Shown here piece after piece: positions 1 to 6,915 of a stretch of 13,432 bases of DNA. The position numbers and the translations under genes were made by a program. Origin of the DNA: JAJPGZ01 sp041167105 (lineage in GTDB: Bacteria; Verrucomicrobiota; Verrucomicrobiia; Chthoniobacterales; UBA10450); assembly GCA_041167105.1 (NCBI GenBank), contig JBEEGX010000114.1:1-13432 (forward strand), in the 5' to 3' direction. A model generated the notes under the pieces. The model ran no database searches. It was not told the origin of the DNA and worked only from the letters and a program-made list of their open reading frames with translations. Numbering within the stretch: the stretch's first letter is position 1; each line of letters starts with the position of its first letter.

Positions 1-1196
1 CGCGCGCTCGTCGTGAACGGAACATGGGCTTCGACAATTTCGTTGCCGCCGAAGTTCGCGATTTTGGTAAATGGCCACGGCGTCAGCTGCGCGAATTTCG
101 TAAAGACAAAGATCAATAGCAGCGACAACCATAACACCGGACGATCGCCAGCGGCTTTTTCAATTAACAATGCGGCGGCGATCGCGACCAGCGGAAGGTC
201 GCCGGCGGTATAACGAATGCCGACGAGCCAAAGTCCGTAACCGGATTTAGTGAATGCGATTGCGCCCGCGTAACACAGCAACGTCAGCACCGTCGCGAGC
301 AGGAACGCGAATTCGTCTCCGCGAAAGATCGACATGTACTCATGGCGAGCATCACGACCGCGTTTCGCGCGCGCCAGGCAAAAGAGGAAGAGAATTGCGA
401 TGCCGATGACCGGTGTGACCGACGCGCATTCCACGACGTATTGCAGACAACGGCCGAAGAAGACCGCGATTGACGGAAGAGGATCGACATCATGCGAATA
501 GCCGGTGCGCGCAAGCGCGAGCCACGGCAAGGTGAAGACGGCGACGATCGGTATCGAAATTAAAAACCAGCGGCGTTGCTCCGCCCACGGCCGATACAAG
601 AACGCCGTTAGGCCGAGCGCAACATACGGCGGGATGCCGAACGGCATGCAATGAAACAAAACGATCGCGCAAAACGCGAGCGCGAGACATTGCCGAAGCG
701 ATTTCATTTTGAAGAAAATCCAAAACATCGCCACCGTGAGCAGCATGCTCACGCCGTAGTAGCGGGCCTGCCGGCAGTAGAGGAGAAATGGAATCGAAAG
801 CGTCATCAGCGCCGCCGCGCAAAACGCGGCGGAACGCGCGGCCGTGATTCGCCTGACAAATCCGTAAACGAGCAAGATCGACATCCAACCCGCGAGAGCA
901 AACGGCAGTCGCACCGCGAATGCGTTTCGGCCGAAGATCGCGAGAGAACCCGCGGCGATGTAATATTGCGCCCACGGATGACCGACCATGATCAATCGAT
1001 CGTTTGTCCGCCGCCCCTCATAATCGACAAACGCGCGCCCATCCCACGATTTCGGCACGCCGAACTTCAGGACATTCTGCGCGAAGACCGCCGTGTCTCC
1101 TTCATCCGCCCACAAATAATCGGCGCCGAGATTCGTCAGCACCAGCGCGAGCGCGAGCGCGGCCAGAACGGCGAACGGCCAGTCGTGCTTGATCAT
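1..1196 (-). CDS. ArnT/GT39-like (GT-C) membrane glycosyltransferase, 3' end beyond window
   Basis: A continuous minus-strand frame runs from ATG at 1196 through the left edge, about 398 codons with no stop. It reads as a polytopic membrane protein: a hydrophobic segment at residues 9-21, a loop with the Asp-Glu pair (residues 31-32) typical of GT-C enzymes that use polyprenyl-phosphate-linked sugars, then HPWAQYY (73-79), a RLPFALAG stretch near 96-103 and RQARYY (142-147), followed by further hydrophobic helices. This order is characteristic of the dolichyl-phosphate-mannose/ArnT (PMT_2) family, which moves sugars from a lipid carrier to lipid A, protein or glycan on the periplasmic side. 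The acceptor cannot be told. A GTG in frame a few codons upstream could be the start; no clear Shine-Dalgarno site is seen. It diverges from the NIF3 gene. It carries the dispersed 10-mer twice (325, 874), both times encoding Met-Ser-Ile. Confidence 0.8.
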   Translation of the reverse strand, partial: MIKHDWPFAVLAALALALVLTNLGADYLWADEGDTAVFAQNVLKFGVPKSWDGRAFVDYEGRRTNDRLIMVGHPWAQYYIAAGSLAIFGRNAFAVRLPFALAGWMSILLVYGFVRRITAARSAAFCAAALMTLSIPFLLYCRQARYYGVSMLLTVAMFWIFFKMKSLRQCLALAFCAIVLFHCMPFGIPPYVALGLTAFLYRPWAEQRRWFLISIPIVAVFTLPWLALARTGYSHDVDPLPSIAVFFGRCLQYVVECASVTPVIGIAILFLFCLARAKRGRDARHEYMSIFRGDEFAFLLATVLTLLCYAGAIAFTKSGYGLWLVGIRYTAGDLPLVAIAAALLIEKAAGDRPVLWLSLLLIFVFTKFAQLTPWPFTKIANFGGNEIVEAHVPFTTSA

Positions 1197-1282
1197 CGCC
1201 ACAAGCGTGCGCTTCACCGCAGGCGTACCGCAAACACATTTTGATTAGTTCCAGCGATTCGACACTGTTTGCTGCAGCTCAA

Positions 1283-2038
1283 ATGACTTCGTTAGGCGAA
1301 ATCGTCGAATACACCAACGCTTACTTGCGCGTGGCCGAGATCGGCGATTGGGACAATGCGCTCAATGGATTGCAGATCGAAAACTCCGGCCGCGTGACGA
1401 AAATCGGCGCCGCGGTCGATGTCTCGACCCGCGTTCTCACAGCCGCCGCAAATGCACATGTCGATCTTTTACTAGTGCATCACGGATTGTTTTGGCCCGG
1501 CTTGCGACCGGTGAGCGACGCGTTGCGACGCCAGTTGAAGCTCGCCTTCGAGAACGACATCGCGCTCTACAGCGCGCATCTGCCGCTCGACATTCATCCC
1601 GAAGTTGGCAACAACGCGCAGCTTGCGCATGCACTTGGCCTGACGAACACGCAACCGTTTTTCGAAGAGAAAGGCAGCCTCATCGGGATCAAAGCGGAAA
1701 TGTCGATCCCGCGTGATGAATTGATTCAGCAATTGAGCAAGACGCTGGGCGCGGAACCAAAAACATTTTTGTTCGGTCCGGAAAAGACTTCCGCGATCGG
1801 CGTCATCACCGGCGGCGCTGGTGGCGAAATCTATCGCGTGGCCGAGGACAAGATCGACATGTTTATCACGGGTGAAGCGCCGCATTGGGCCGCGGTCGCC
1901 GCCGAAGAATTGCAAATGAATCTCGTTCTCGGCGGTCACTACGCGACGGAAACTTTCGGCGTGAAAGCGCTCGCCGCGCATTTATCGCAGAAGTTCGAGC
2001 TGCCGTTCGAATTTATCGATTGTCCTATCGGACTTTGA
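1283..2038 (+). CDS. NIF3/DUF34 family dinuclear-metal protein (YbgI-like)
   Basis: The 251-residue product matches the NIF3-like (DUF34, YbgI) family, often labelled GTP cyclohydrolase 1 type 2 homolog; family members form hexameric toroids with a two-metal centre, and their true substrate is not settled. Visible signatures are the N-terminal NGLQ (28-31), the metal-binding HHG at 66-68 in a LLLVHHG context, SAHLPLD (98-103), and the C-terminal GHYATE (218-223) that supplies the last His and Glu ligands. I start at ATG 1283 because the family begins a few residues before the conserved helix; an upstream in-frame TTG at 1241 would add 14 unconserved residues. It converges with the TPR gene, 8 bases between stops. 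The dispersed 10-mer is present at 1459 (Val-Asp-Leu next to the HHG motif) and 1850 (Lys-Ile-Asp). Confidence 0.88.
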   Translation: MTSLGEIVEYTNAYLRVAEIGDWDNALNGLQIENSGRVTKIGAAVDVSTRVLTAAANAHVDLLLVHHGLFWPGLRPVSDALRRQLKLAFENDIALYSAHLPLDIHPEVGNNAQLAHALGLTNTQPFFEEKGSLIGIKAEMSIPRDELIQQLSKTLGAEPKTFLFGPEKTSAIGVITGGAGGEIYRVAEDKIDMFITGEAPHWAAVAAEELQMNLVLGGHYATETFGVKALAAHLSQKFELPFEFIDCPIGL

Positions 2039-2046
2039 GCAATCGG

Positions 2047-2772
2047 TCACCTGCTGCGCATCAACTGCTCAGCCTTGGCCAGAGCGCGTTTGGCATTATC
2101 GGGGTGACCGACGGCGTTCTCGGCATGCGCGAGCTGGAGCCAGGTGCCGGGATATTGCGGGCCGGTCGCAATGCCGCGTTTGGCATACTCCAGGCACTCT
2201 TTGCCGCGCCCGAGCTTTTCGTTGCAGCCACTGAGAAAGACCCAGCCGATGGGTTCGTTAGGCTCGAGCTCGACGTATTTCTTAAAATAGGGAATCGCAG
2301 TCGCAAAATGCTGTTGCACAACTTCGACCGAGCCGAGCTGCAAATGCGCGTAAGAAAACTTCGGTCGCACCTTCAGCGCCTGATTGAACGCGGCCGCTGC
2401 TTCCGAAAACCGCGTGGCCTGCACGGCAACCTGACCGCGGATGCAATGCACCCAGGGATTGTTCGGATGCGCCTGCGCGAGGCGCTCGGCATACGATCTC
2501 GCCGCCATCCAATTGCCGTAGGCACACGTCGTTCCGATTCTTGTCGTTAGGGAATCATTCAGGACTTCGAGTTGATCGGCCGGGATCGCCGGCGGCCGCG
2601 TCACCAGCGTCTCTGGCGGTGGGAGTTTTTTGAGCAACCGCTCGATCGACGCATCCTGTGCTCGCGCAGTGAGGACGCCGAGAAAAACGAACGCCACTGC
2701 CACAACGAAAATGGAGCGACATCCGCGCGCCGCGGTTGTGCTGGTTTGGTGACGCTGATAGAGCGAAGGCAT
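2047..2772 (-). CDS. Secreted or lipid-anchored-type TPR repeat protein
   Basis: The 241-residue product has an N-terminal basic region and a hydrophobic stretch (about residues 20-34) ending in a TARAQ site that fits signal peptidase I cleavage near residue 38, so it is probably exported. The C-terminal half (about 105-240) consists of tetratricopeptide-like helical pairs with the usual W/Y...L/G...Y/A...F/A spacing, for example around PWVHCIRGQVAV, FSYAHLQLGSV, IGWVFLSGC and GTWLQLAHAE. TPRs mediate protein-protein contacts; no enzymatic domain is seen and the partner is unknown. The start at 2772 is chosen because the signal peptide follows it and GGAG lies just upstream; an in-frame ATG at 2841 would add 23 charged residues. 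It is one of two genes here without any copy of the dispersed 10-mer. Confidence 0.8.
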   Translation of the reverse strand: MPSLYQRHQTSTTAARGCRSIFVVAVAFVFLGVLTARAQDASIERLLKKLPPPETLVTRPPAIPADQLEVLNDSLTTRIGTTCAYGNWMAARSYAERLAQAHPNNPWVHCIRGQVAVQATRFSEAAAAFNQALKVRPKFSYAHLQLGSVEVVQQHFATAIPYFKKYVELEPNEPIGWVFLSGCNEKLGRGKECLEYAKRGIATGPQYPGTWLQLAHAENAVGHPDNAKRALAKAEQLMRSR

Positions 2773-2906
2773 CTTCTCCAATCGAGTAGTTAGTCGCCTA
2801 TTTTCGGTTTTGCCACGACGTGCGGATGGATCGCGCCGCAAATTAACGCTGCCTCAGTATTTCAGTGTCTTTGTTTTCTTCGTTATCTTCTGTTCAATTT
2901 GACCGC

Positions 2907-4073
2907 ATGATCAGCGAAGAAGAAGCGCGCGCGAAGATTCTCGAAACGATTGCCGTATTGCCGGCGCGCCATGTCGATCTTGATGCGGCGCTAAATTGTT
3001 TTGCGGCGAATGATGTGCGCGCGCGCTTACCACTGCCGTTGTTCGACAATTCGGCGATGGACGGATACGCGGTGATGGCCGGCGGGAATCGTTATCGCGT
3101 GGTCGGCGAACAACCGGCTGGATTACATCGACAACTGCGCGTGAATGCGGGCGAAGCGGTGCGCATTTTCACGGGCGCGCCGATTCCTTCCGGCGCAAAC
3201 GCGGTCGTGATGCAGGAAGATGTCGCGCGCGATGGCGAATACATCGCGGTGAATTGCAAGATCGACATCGGCGATTTCATTCGACGGCGCGGCTGCGATT
3301 TGAGCGAAGGCCAACGGATTCTCGGCCAAGGCGAACGCATCACGGCGACGAAGCTCGCGCTGCTTGCTTCACAAGGAATTGTCGATCTTGCAATCGGCGG
3401 CGAAGTGACCGCGGCTGTTATTTCAACCGGCGATGAATTGGTCCGCGGTAGTGCGCCGCTTCAATCCGGACAAATTTATGACAGCAATTCGACTTTGCTC
3501 GCGGCGCTCGTGCGCGGCGTCGATGCACGCGTCGCATTCGCCGAGCATTGTCCGGACGAACTCGAAACGCTCACGCGTTCAATCGAGCGAGCCTCGAAAC
3601 AACGCGTCTTGCTCATTAGCGGCGGCGTTTCCGTCGGCGAGCACGATCTCGTGCGTCGCGCGCTCGAAAACCTCGGCGCGAAGATCGACATTTGGCGCGT
3701 CGCGATCAAGCCGGGCAAACCGTTTTTGTTCGCGCGACTCAACGACTGCATCGTTTTCGGTCTGCCGGGAAATCCCGTTTCGGTTTTCGTGACATTTCTG
3801 CGATTTGTGAGGCCGGCGATTTGGAAATTAGCGGGCGCATGCGCGCTCGCGCCGCCGACATTCGCCGCAGAGTTAGATGTCGATCTTGCAAATGACGATG
3901 CGAAGCGACCGCATTACGTGCGCGGCAAATTGTTCGACGGAAAATTTTCACCGAGCGGCCGCCAGGAATCGCATGCGCTTTTCGGATTGAGCCAGGCGAA
4001 TGCGCTTGGCCGCATCGAAGCGGGCAAGAAATTAGGACGCGGGGACAAGATCGACATCGAAATTTGGATTTGA
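2907..4073 (+). CDS. moeA: Molybdopterin molybdenumtransferase MoeA
   Basis: The 388-residue protein is a full-length MoeA, the enzyme that inserts molybdate into adenylylated molybdopterin to give the molybdenum cofactor in the cytoplasm. Signatures in order: PLPLFDNSAMDGYAV (42-56), IFTGAPIPSGANAVVMQED (87-105), ISTGDELV (172-179), GQIYDSNS (188-195), SGGVSVGEHD (238-247), KPGKP (268-272) and GLPGNPVS (285-292), then the C-terminal beta domain. ATG 2907 (MISEEEARAKIL) matches the normal N-terminus; a GTG at 2865 would add 14 serine-rich residues. It diverges from the TPR gene; the MarR gene follows after 40 bases. No other Moco gene is in the window. It holds six copies of the dispersed 10-mer (2972, 3258, 3380, 3681, 3878, 4047), the highest count of any gene, alternating between Val-Asp-Leu and Lys-Ile-Asp. 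Confidence 0.95.
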   Translation: MISEEEARAKILETIAVLPARHVDLDAALNCFAANDVRARLPLPLFDNSAMDGYAVMAGGNRYRVVGEQPAGLHRQLRVNAGEAVRIFTGAPIPSGANAVVMQEDVARDGEYIAVNCKIDIGDFIRRRGCDLSEGQRILGQGERITATKLALLASQGIVDLAIGGEVTAAVISTGDELVRGSAPLQSGQIYDSNSTLLAALVRGVDARVAFAEHCPDELETLTRSIERASKQRVLLISGGVSVGEHDLVRRALENLGAKIDIWRVAIKPGKPFLFARLNDCIVFGLPGNPVSVFVTFLRFVRPAIWKLAGACALAPPTFAAELDVDLANDDAKRPHYVRGKLFDGKFSPSGRQESHALFGLSQANALGRIEAGKKLGRGDKIDIEIWI

Positions 4074-4113
4074 GCCCGTTGACCGCCGCCGCGCGCCACT
4101 TTACGTTGCGCGG

Positions 4114-4587
4114 TTGAACGGATCAGTCGCCAGCGTCGTTGCCAAAGAAGAGCGCAAGAGTCGCGCTGATGTCGAGCGCCTCGCCAGCATCATCATGCAA
4201 TTGCAGCGGTGTTTCATGTTGCACCTCTCGAAGGAACTCGCGCCCGGCAATGTTTCTTTCGCGCAATATTTCCTGCTCACGTATCTCGACCAAAAGGAAG
4301 TGCTTACCATGTCGGCCATCGCGCAAAAGATGGGGCACACGACCGCGGCGGCGAGCGGATTGGTCGCGCGGCTCGAGACGAGTGACTATGTCGTGCGCTC
4401 GATCCCGCCGGACGATCGACGCAAAGTCATGGTCTGTATCACGCCGAAAGGCTCGGCTCTGGTCCGGCGCATTCGCGAGGAGATGGTCGGTAACCTATTG
4501 AAAATGATGGACCACCTGACGCCGGACGAGCAGAAAAACTGGCTGCACATTTACTCGAAAATTTACGACTACTGCCAATCGAAATGA
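4114..4587 (+). CDS. MarR-family winged-helix transcriptional regulator
   Basis: The 157-residue product has the MarR architecture: an N-terminal dimerisation helix (about 18-42), a winged helix-turn-helix with LTMSAIAQKMGHTTAAASGLV (about 64-84) as helix-turn-helix, and a wing with the conserved Asp-Asp-Arg-Arg (100-103) followed by KVMVCITPKG, then C-terminal dimerisation helices. MarR proteins usually repress an adjacent efflux or stress gene and release DNA on binding a small phenolic ligand. The TolC-type gene starts 95 bases downstream on the same strand, so it is the obvious target. The start is uncertain: TTG 4114 is the best upstream candidate, as the first ATG (4198) would cut into the dimerisation helix. 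No copy of the dispersed 10-mer is present. Confidence 0.87.
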   Translation: MNGSVASVVAKEERKSRADVERLASIIMQLQRCFMLHLSKELAPGNVSFAQYFLLTYLDQKEVLTMSAIAQKMGHTTAAASGLVARLETSDYVVRSIPPDDRRKVMVCITPKGSALVRRIREEMVGNLLKMMDHLTPDEQKNWLHIYSKIYDYCQSK

Positions 4588-4682
4588 TTGCTATTCCTTC
4601 GGCGGCAGTGTTATCACACAACGGCAAAAGCGCCGTGGACTGAATCCGCCGGCGGTTTTCACGCATCTAATTCTCGGACCCG

Positions 4683-6209
4683 ATGGCAACGCGAACACGA
4701 TTTGTAATGTGCGCCGCCGCGATTTTTTGCATCGCGCCGCTGGTCGCGCGCGCCGGCGATGAAGCAAGATCGACAAGTACAAGATCGACATCGAGCGAGC
4801 TGCACGTCGGTCTGATGACGCCGCGGTTTACATTGAATGAAGCGATCCTGACCGCGCTGCGACGCAACCCCGATATTCTTAAAGGCATCCAGGAAATCGA
4901 GCGCACGAAAGGCGTGGTGCTCGAAATTACCGCGCAAGCGCTGCCGCACGTGACGCCGAACGCCAACTTCAATTTCACCGATCCGAAGCTGAACACCACC
5001 AGATCAAGTACCCTTAACGGGCCACCGAACTCTGGTTTCCAGAGCGCGCCGAACGTGAAGCTGACGCAGTATTCGTATCAGATTAACGTCACCGGCTCTC
5101 AGCTCGTCGCCAATTACAGCACCTTTCGCGCGATTCGCGGCACGTTCTTCCAACGCGACAGCGCCTATTTCGCCTTTCGAAATATTCTCGACCAGGTCAT
5201 CGCGACGGTGAAGACGCAGTTCTATCAGGTCGTGGTCAATCTCGCGCTCATCGGCGTGCAGGAAGAGCAGGTGCGCCTGCTCGAGAGCCAATTGAAAGAT
5301 CAACAAAACCGTTTCGAAGCCGGCACCGTTCCGCGCTTCAACGTGCTGCAAGCGCAGGTCGCGCTTTCGAATCAGATCCCGCAATTAATCTCCGCGCGAA
5401 ATGCCTATCGCATCTCGCAGTTGCAACTCGCGAAAACTCTTGGTCTTGATTTCGATCCGCGCCGCGGCGGCGGTCCGCCCTTGGAAGCAGTCGGCGATTT
5501 GCCTTTCGAAGACCGTCCGATTGCGTTGGTCAGCGCAATTGAAATGGGCAAGCAACGCCGGCCGTTTTTGAAACAAGCGCGCGCGAATGTGCTTAATCAA
5601 ATCGAGCAGGTGCACGTCGCGCTCGGCGGATTCATGCCGAACTTCACTTCCACCGGCGGCTACGAAGTGATCAGTTCGCCGTTCAATACCAGCATCGACG
5701 ATGTGTCGCGCGGTTGGGTTTTCGGTTTGCAGGGCAATTGGAATTTGTGGGACAGCGGCGAAACCTACGGACGCGTGAAGCAGCAACGCGCGATCCTGTC
5801 GCAACAGAAGATCACGTATGACGACGATGTGCGGCAGGTCGAGCTCGAGATTCAACAGGCGTATTCGAATTTGATCCAGAACAAGGAATTGATTCAGAGC
5901 CAGGAAAAAAATGTCGAGCAGGCGAACGAAGCATTGCGCTTGGCCAAGGCGCGACTCGATGCCGGCGCCGGCACCCAGCTCGATGTCTTGAACGCGCAGG
6001 TGCAGCTGGCCACGGCCGAATCGACCAAGCTGCAAGCGCTCTTCGGTTACAATGCTTCGCTCGCGGAATTCGATCGCGTGACCGGCGAGCAGAGCACTTA
6101 CACCGAGGCCTTCAATGGCATCACTCCGCACGCGACAAGATCGACAATCTACGACACGAGCAGTGACAGGGACGCCGCCGGAGACTGGAAGCGAAACGCG
6201 TCGCACTGA
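4683..6209 (+). CDS. TolC-family outer-membrane efflux protein
   Basis: The 508-residue product fits the outer-membrane efflux protein family (TolC/OprM-like), trimers that form the exit duct of tripartite pumps or type I secretion. A signal peptide with an ARA cleavage site ends near residue 24. The mature part shows the two-fold repeat of the family: FTLNEAILTALRRNPDI near the N-terminus, long alpha-helical stretches rich in Gln/Glu/Arg, NRFEAGTVPRFNVLQAQVAL in the first repeat and ARLDAGAGTQLDVLNAQVQL in the second. No membrane-fusion or inner-membrane pump gene follows, so partners must be elsewhere. Oddities: a Ser/Thr/Arg-rich insert at residues 29-38 made of two direct copies of the dispersed 10-mer, and a C-terminal tail that carries a third copy and overlaps the next gene by up to 95 bases. 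The central 1.3 kb has none. Confidence 0.9.
   Translation: MATRTRFVMCAAAIFCIAPLVARAGDEARSTSTRSTSSELHVGLMTPRFTLNEAILTALRRNPDILKGIQEIERTKGVVLEITAQALPHVTPNANFNFTDPKLNTTRSSTLNGPPNSGFQSAPNVKLTQYSYQINVTGSQLVANYSTFRAIRGTFFQRDSAYFAFRNILDQVIATVKTQFYQVVVNLALIGVQEEQVRLLESQLKDQQNRFEAGTVPRFNVLQAQVALSNQIPQLISARNAYRISQLQLAKTLGLDFDPRRGGGPPLEAVGDLPFEDRPIALVSAIEMGKQRRPFLKQARANVLNQIEQVHVALGGFMPNFTSTGGYEVISSPFNTSIDDVSRGWVFGLQGNWNLWDSGETYGRVKQQRAILSQQKITYDDDVRQVELEIQQAYSNLIQNKELIQSQEKNVEQANEALRLAKARLDAGAGTQLDVLNAQVQLATAESTKLQALFGYNASLAEFDRVTGEQSTYTEAFNGITPHATRSTIYDTSSDRDAAGDWKRNASH
4766..4790. repeat. Tandem pair of the dispersed 10-mer AAGATCGACA
   Basis: Two direct copies (4766-4775 and 4781-4790) are separated by only five bases. 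They lie right after the predicted signal-peptide cleavage site of the TolC-family protein and are translated as Arg-Ser-Thr twice, producing a short low-complexity linker. This is the only tandem occurrence in the window. Because the copies share phase and 15-base spacing, a local duplication is as likely as two independent gains. Confidence 0.75.
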
Positions 6210-6864
6210 CGCGCCGCTGCCGATCGAACATTTCCCCGCGCTCGACGCGACCGGCGTTTGTATCAGCGCGTTTGTTAGGCGAATTCCGGGAATCGATGTT
6301 TCGCACGACAAAGCCGAAGTGCTGCAACGTCTCGATGCGGCTCACCGCGAAGCGCGGCTTTCGTTAGGACTTGCCGACTGGCCACTCGTCACTGCAGAGC
6401 AAATTCATGGAAACAAGGTGGCGATTGTCGATCTTGCAGACTGTAGCGGCAGCCGTGCCGGCTGCGACGGCTTGATCACCAATCAGCGCCGGATTGCGCT
6501 CGGTATTTACGTCGCCGATTGTTGCGCCGTTTACATTGTCGATCCAAAAACGCCGGCAATCGGTCTCGTCCATTCCGGAAAGAAAGGGACAGCGCTAAAC
6601 ATTTCCGCGAACGCCATCAATCTGATGCGCGAACGATTCGGCTCGGATCCGGCAGAAATGATTGTGCAGCTCAGTCCATGCATTCGCCCGCCGCATTACG
6701 AAATGGATTTCGCCGCGCAAATCCGCGAGCAATGTCGCGCCGCCGGCGTGCAGCAAGTTCATGACAGCGGCGTGTGCACCGCGTGCGATCTCGATTCGTT
6801 CTATTCCTACCGCGCGGAAAAAGGAAAGACCGGACGAATGCTGGCGCTGTTAGGATTACGGTAG
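6115..6864 (+). CDS. PgeF/YfiH-type purine nucleoside phosphorylase / polyphenol oxidase family protein (DUF152)
   Basis: The product of up to 249 residues matches the YfiH/PgeF (Cu-oxidase_4) family, zinc enzymes linked to purine nucleoside cleavage and to editing of peptidoglycan precursors. The three metal ligands are visible: His in QIHGN (His98), Cys in ADCCAV (Cys136) and His in LVHSG (His153). DGLIT (118-122), SPCI (187-190), YE (195-196), FYSYR (229-233) and KTGRM (238-242) also fit. The usual HAGWRG loop reads HSGKKG, a substitution after the ligand His. The frame opens at ATG 6115, inside the TolC gene; GTG 6163 is an alternative. The first 35 residues look unconserved, so the true start may be later still. 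A copy of the 10-mer at 6137 lies in the overlap, read as Gln-Asp-Arg-Gln here and Arg-Ser-Thr in the TolC frame. Confidence 0.82.
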   Translation: MASLRTRQDRQSTTRAVTGTPPETGSETRRTDAPLPIEHFPALDATGVCISAFVRRIPGIDVSHDKAEVLQRLDAAHREARLSLGLADWPLVTAEQIHGNKVAIVDLADCSGSRAGCDGLITNQRRIALGIYVADCCAVYIVDPKTPAIGLVHSGKKGTALNISANAINLMRERFGSDPAEMIVQLSPCIRPPHYEMDFAAQIREQCRAAGVQQVHDSGVCTACDLDSFYSYRAEKGKTGRMLALLGLR

Positions 6865-6912
6865 GGACGCCGCGCTGCGGCGTCCGCGGTCGGCGCAGCG
6901 CGCCGACCCTAC
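6861..6912. repeat. Double-hairpin palindromic element bounded by GTAGGG / CCCTAC
   Basis: This 52-base element contains two adjacent perfect hairpins. The first has 9-bp arms GGACGCCGC (6865-6873) and GCGGCGTCC (6877-6885) with a GCT loop; the second has 9-bp arms GGTCGGCGC (6888-6896) and GCGCCGACC (6900-6908) with an AGC loop. The outer ends GTAGGG (6861-6866) and CCCTAC (6907-6912) are also complementary, so the whole could fold as one cruciform. It fills the gap between the convergent pgeF-like and lpxA genes and supplies the TAG stop of the former. The form resembles REP/BIME-type repeats; there is no T-tract, so a classical intrinsic terminator is not shown, though it may end transcription from both sides. 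Confidence 0.75.
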
Positions 6913-6915
6913 CAA

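Noticed and set aside
490..975. 161-codon minus-strand frame
   Set aside because: It is in a shifted frame inside the GT-C glycosyltransferase, which reads continuously through the region with GT-C signatures.
651..1244. 197-codon plus-strand frame
   Set aside because: It is antisense to the glycosyltransferase, highly charged and with no recognisable domain.
1885..2550. 221-codon plus-strand frame across the NIF3/TPR boundary
   Set aside because: It overlaps two well-supported genes, out of frame with one and antisense to the other, and its composition is Arg-rich.
5385..6311. 308-codon open frame on the minus strand
   Set aside because: It lies opposite the TolC-family gene, is Arg/Leu-rich without family features, and the plus frame shows signal peptide and both family repeats.
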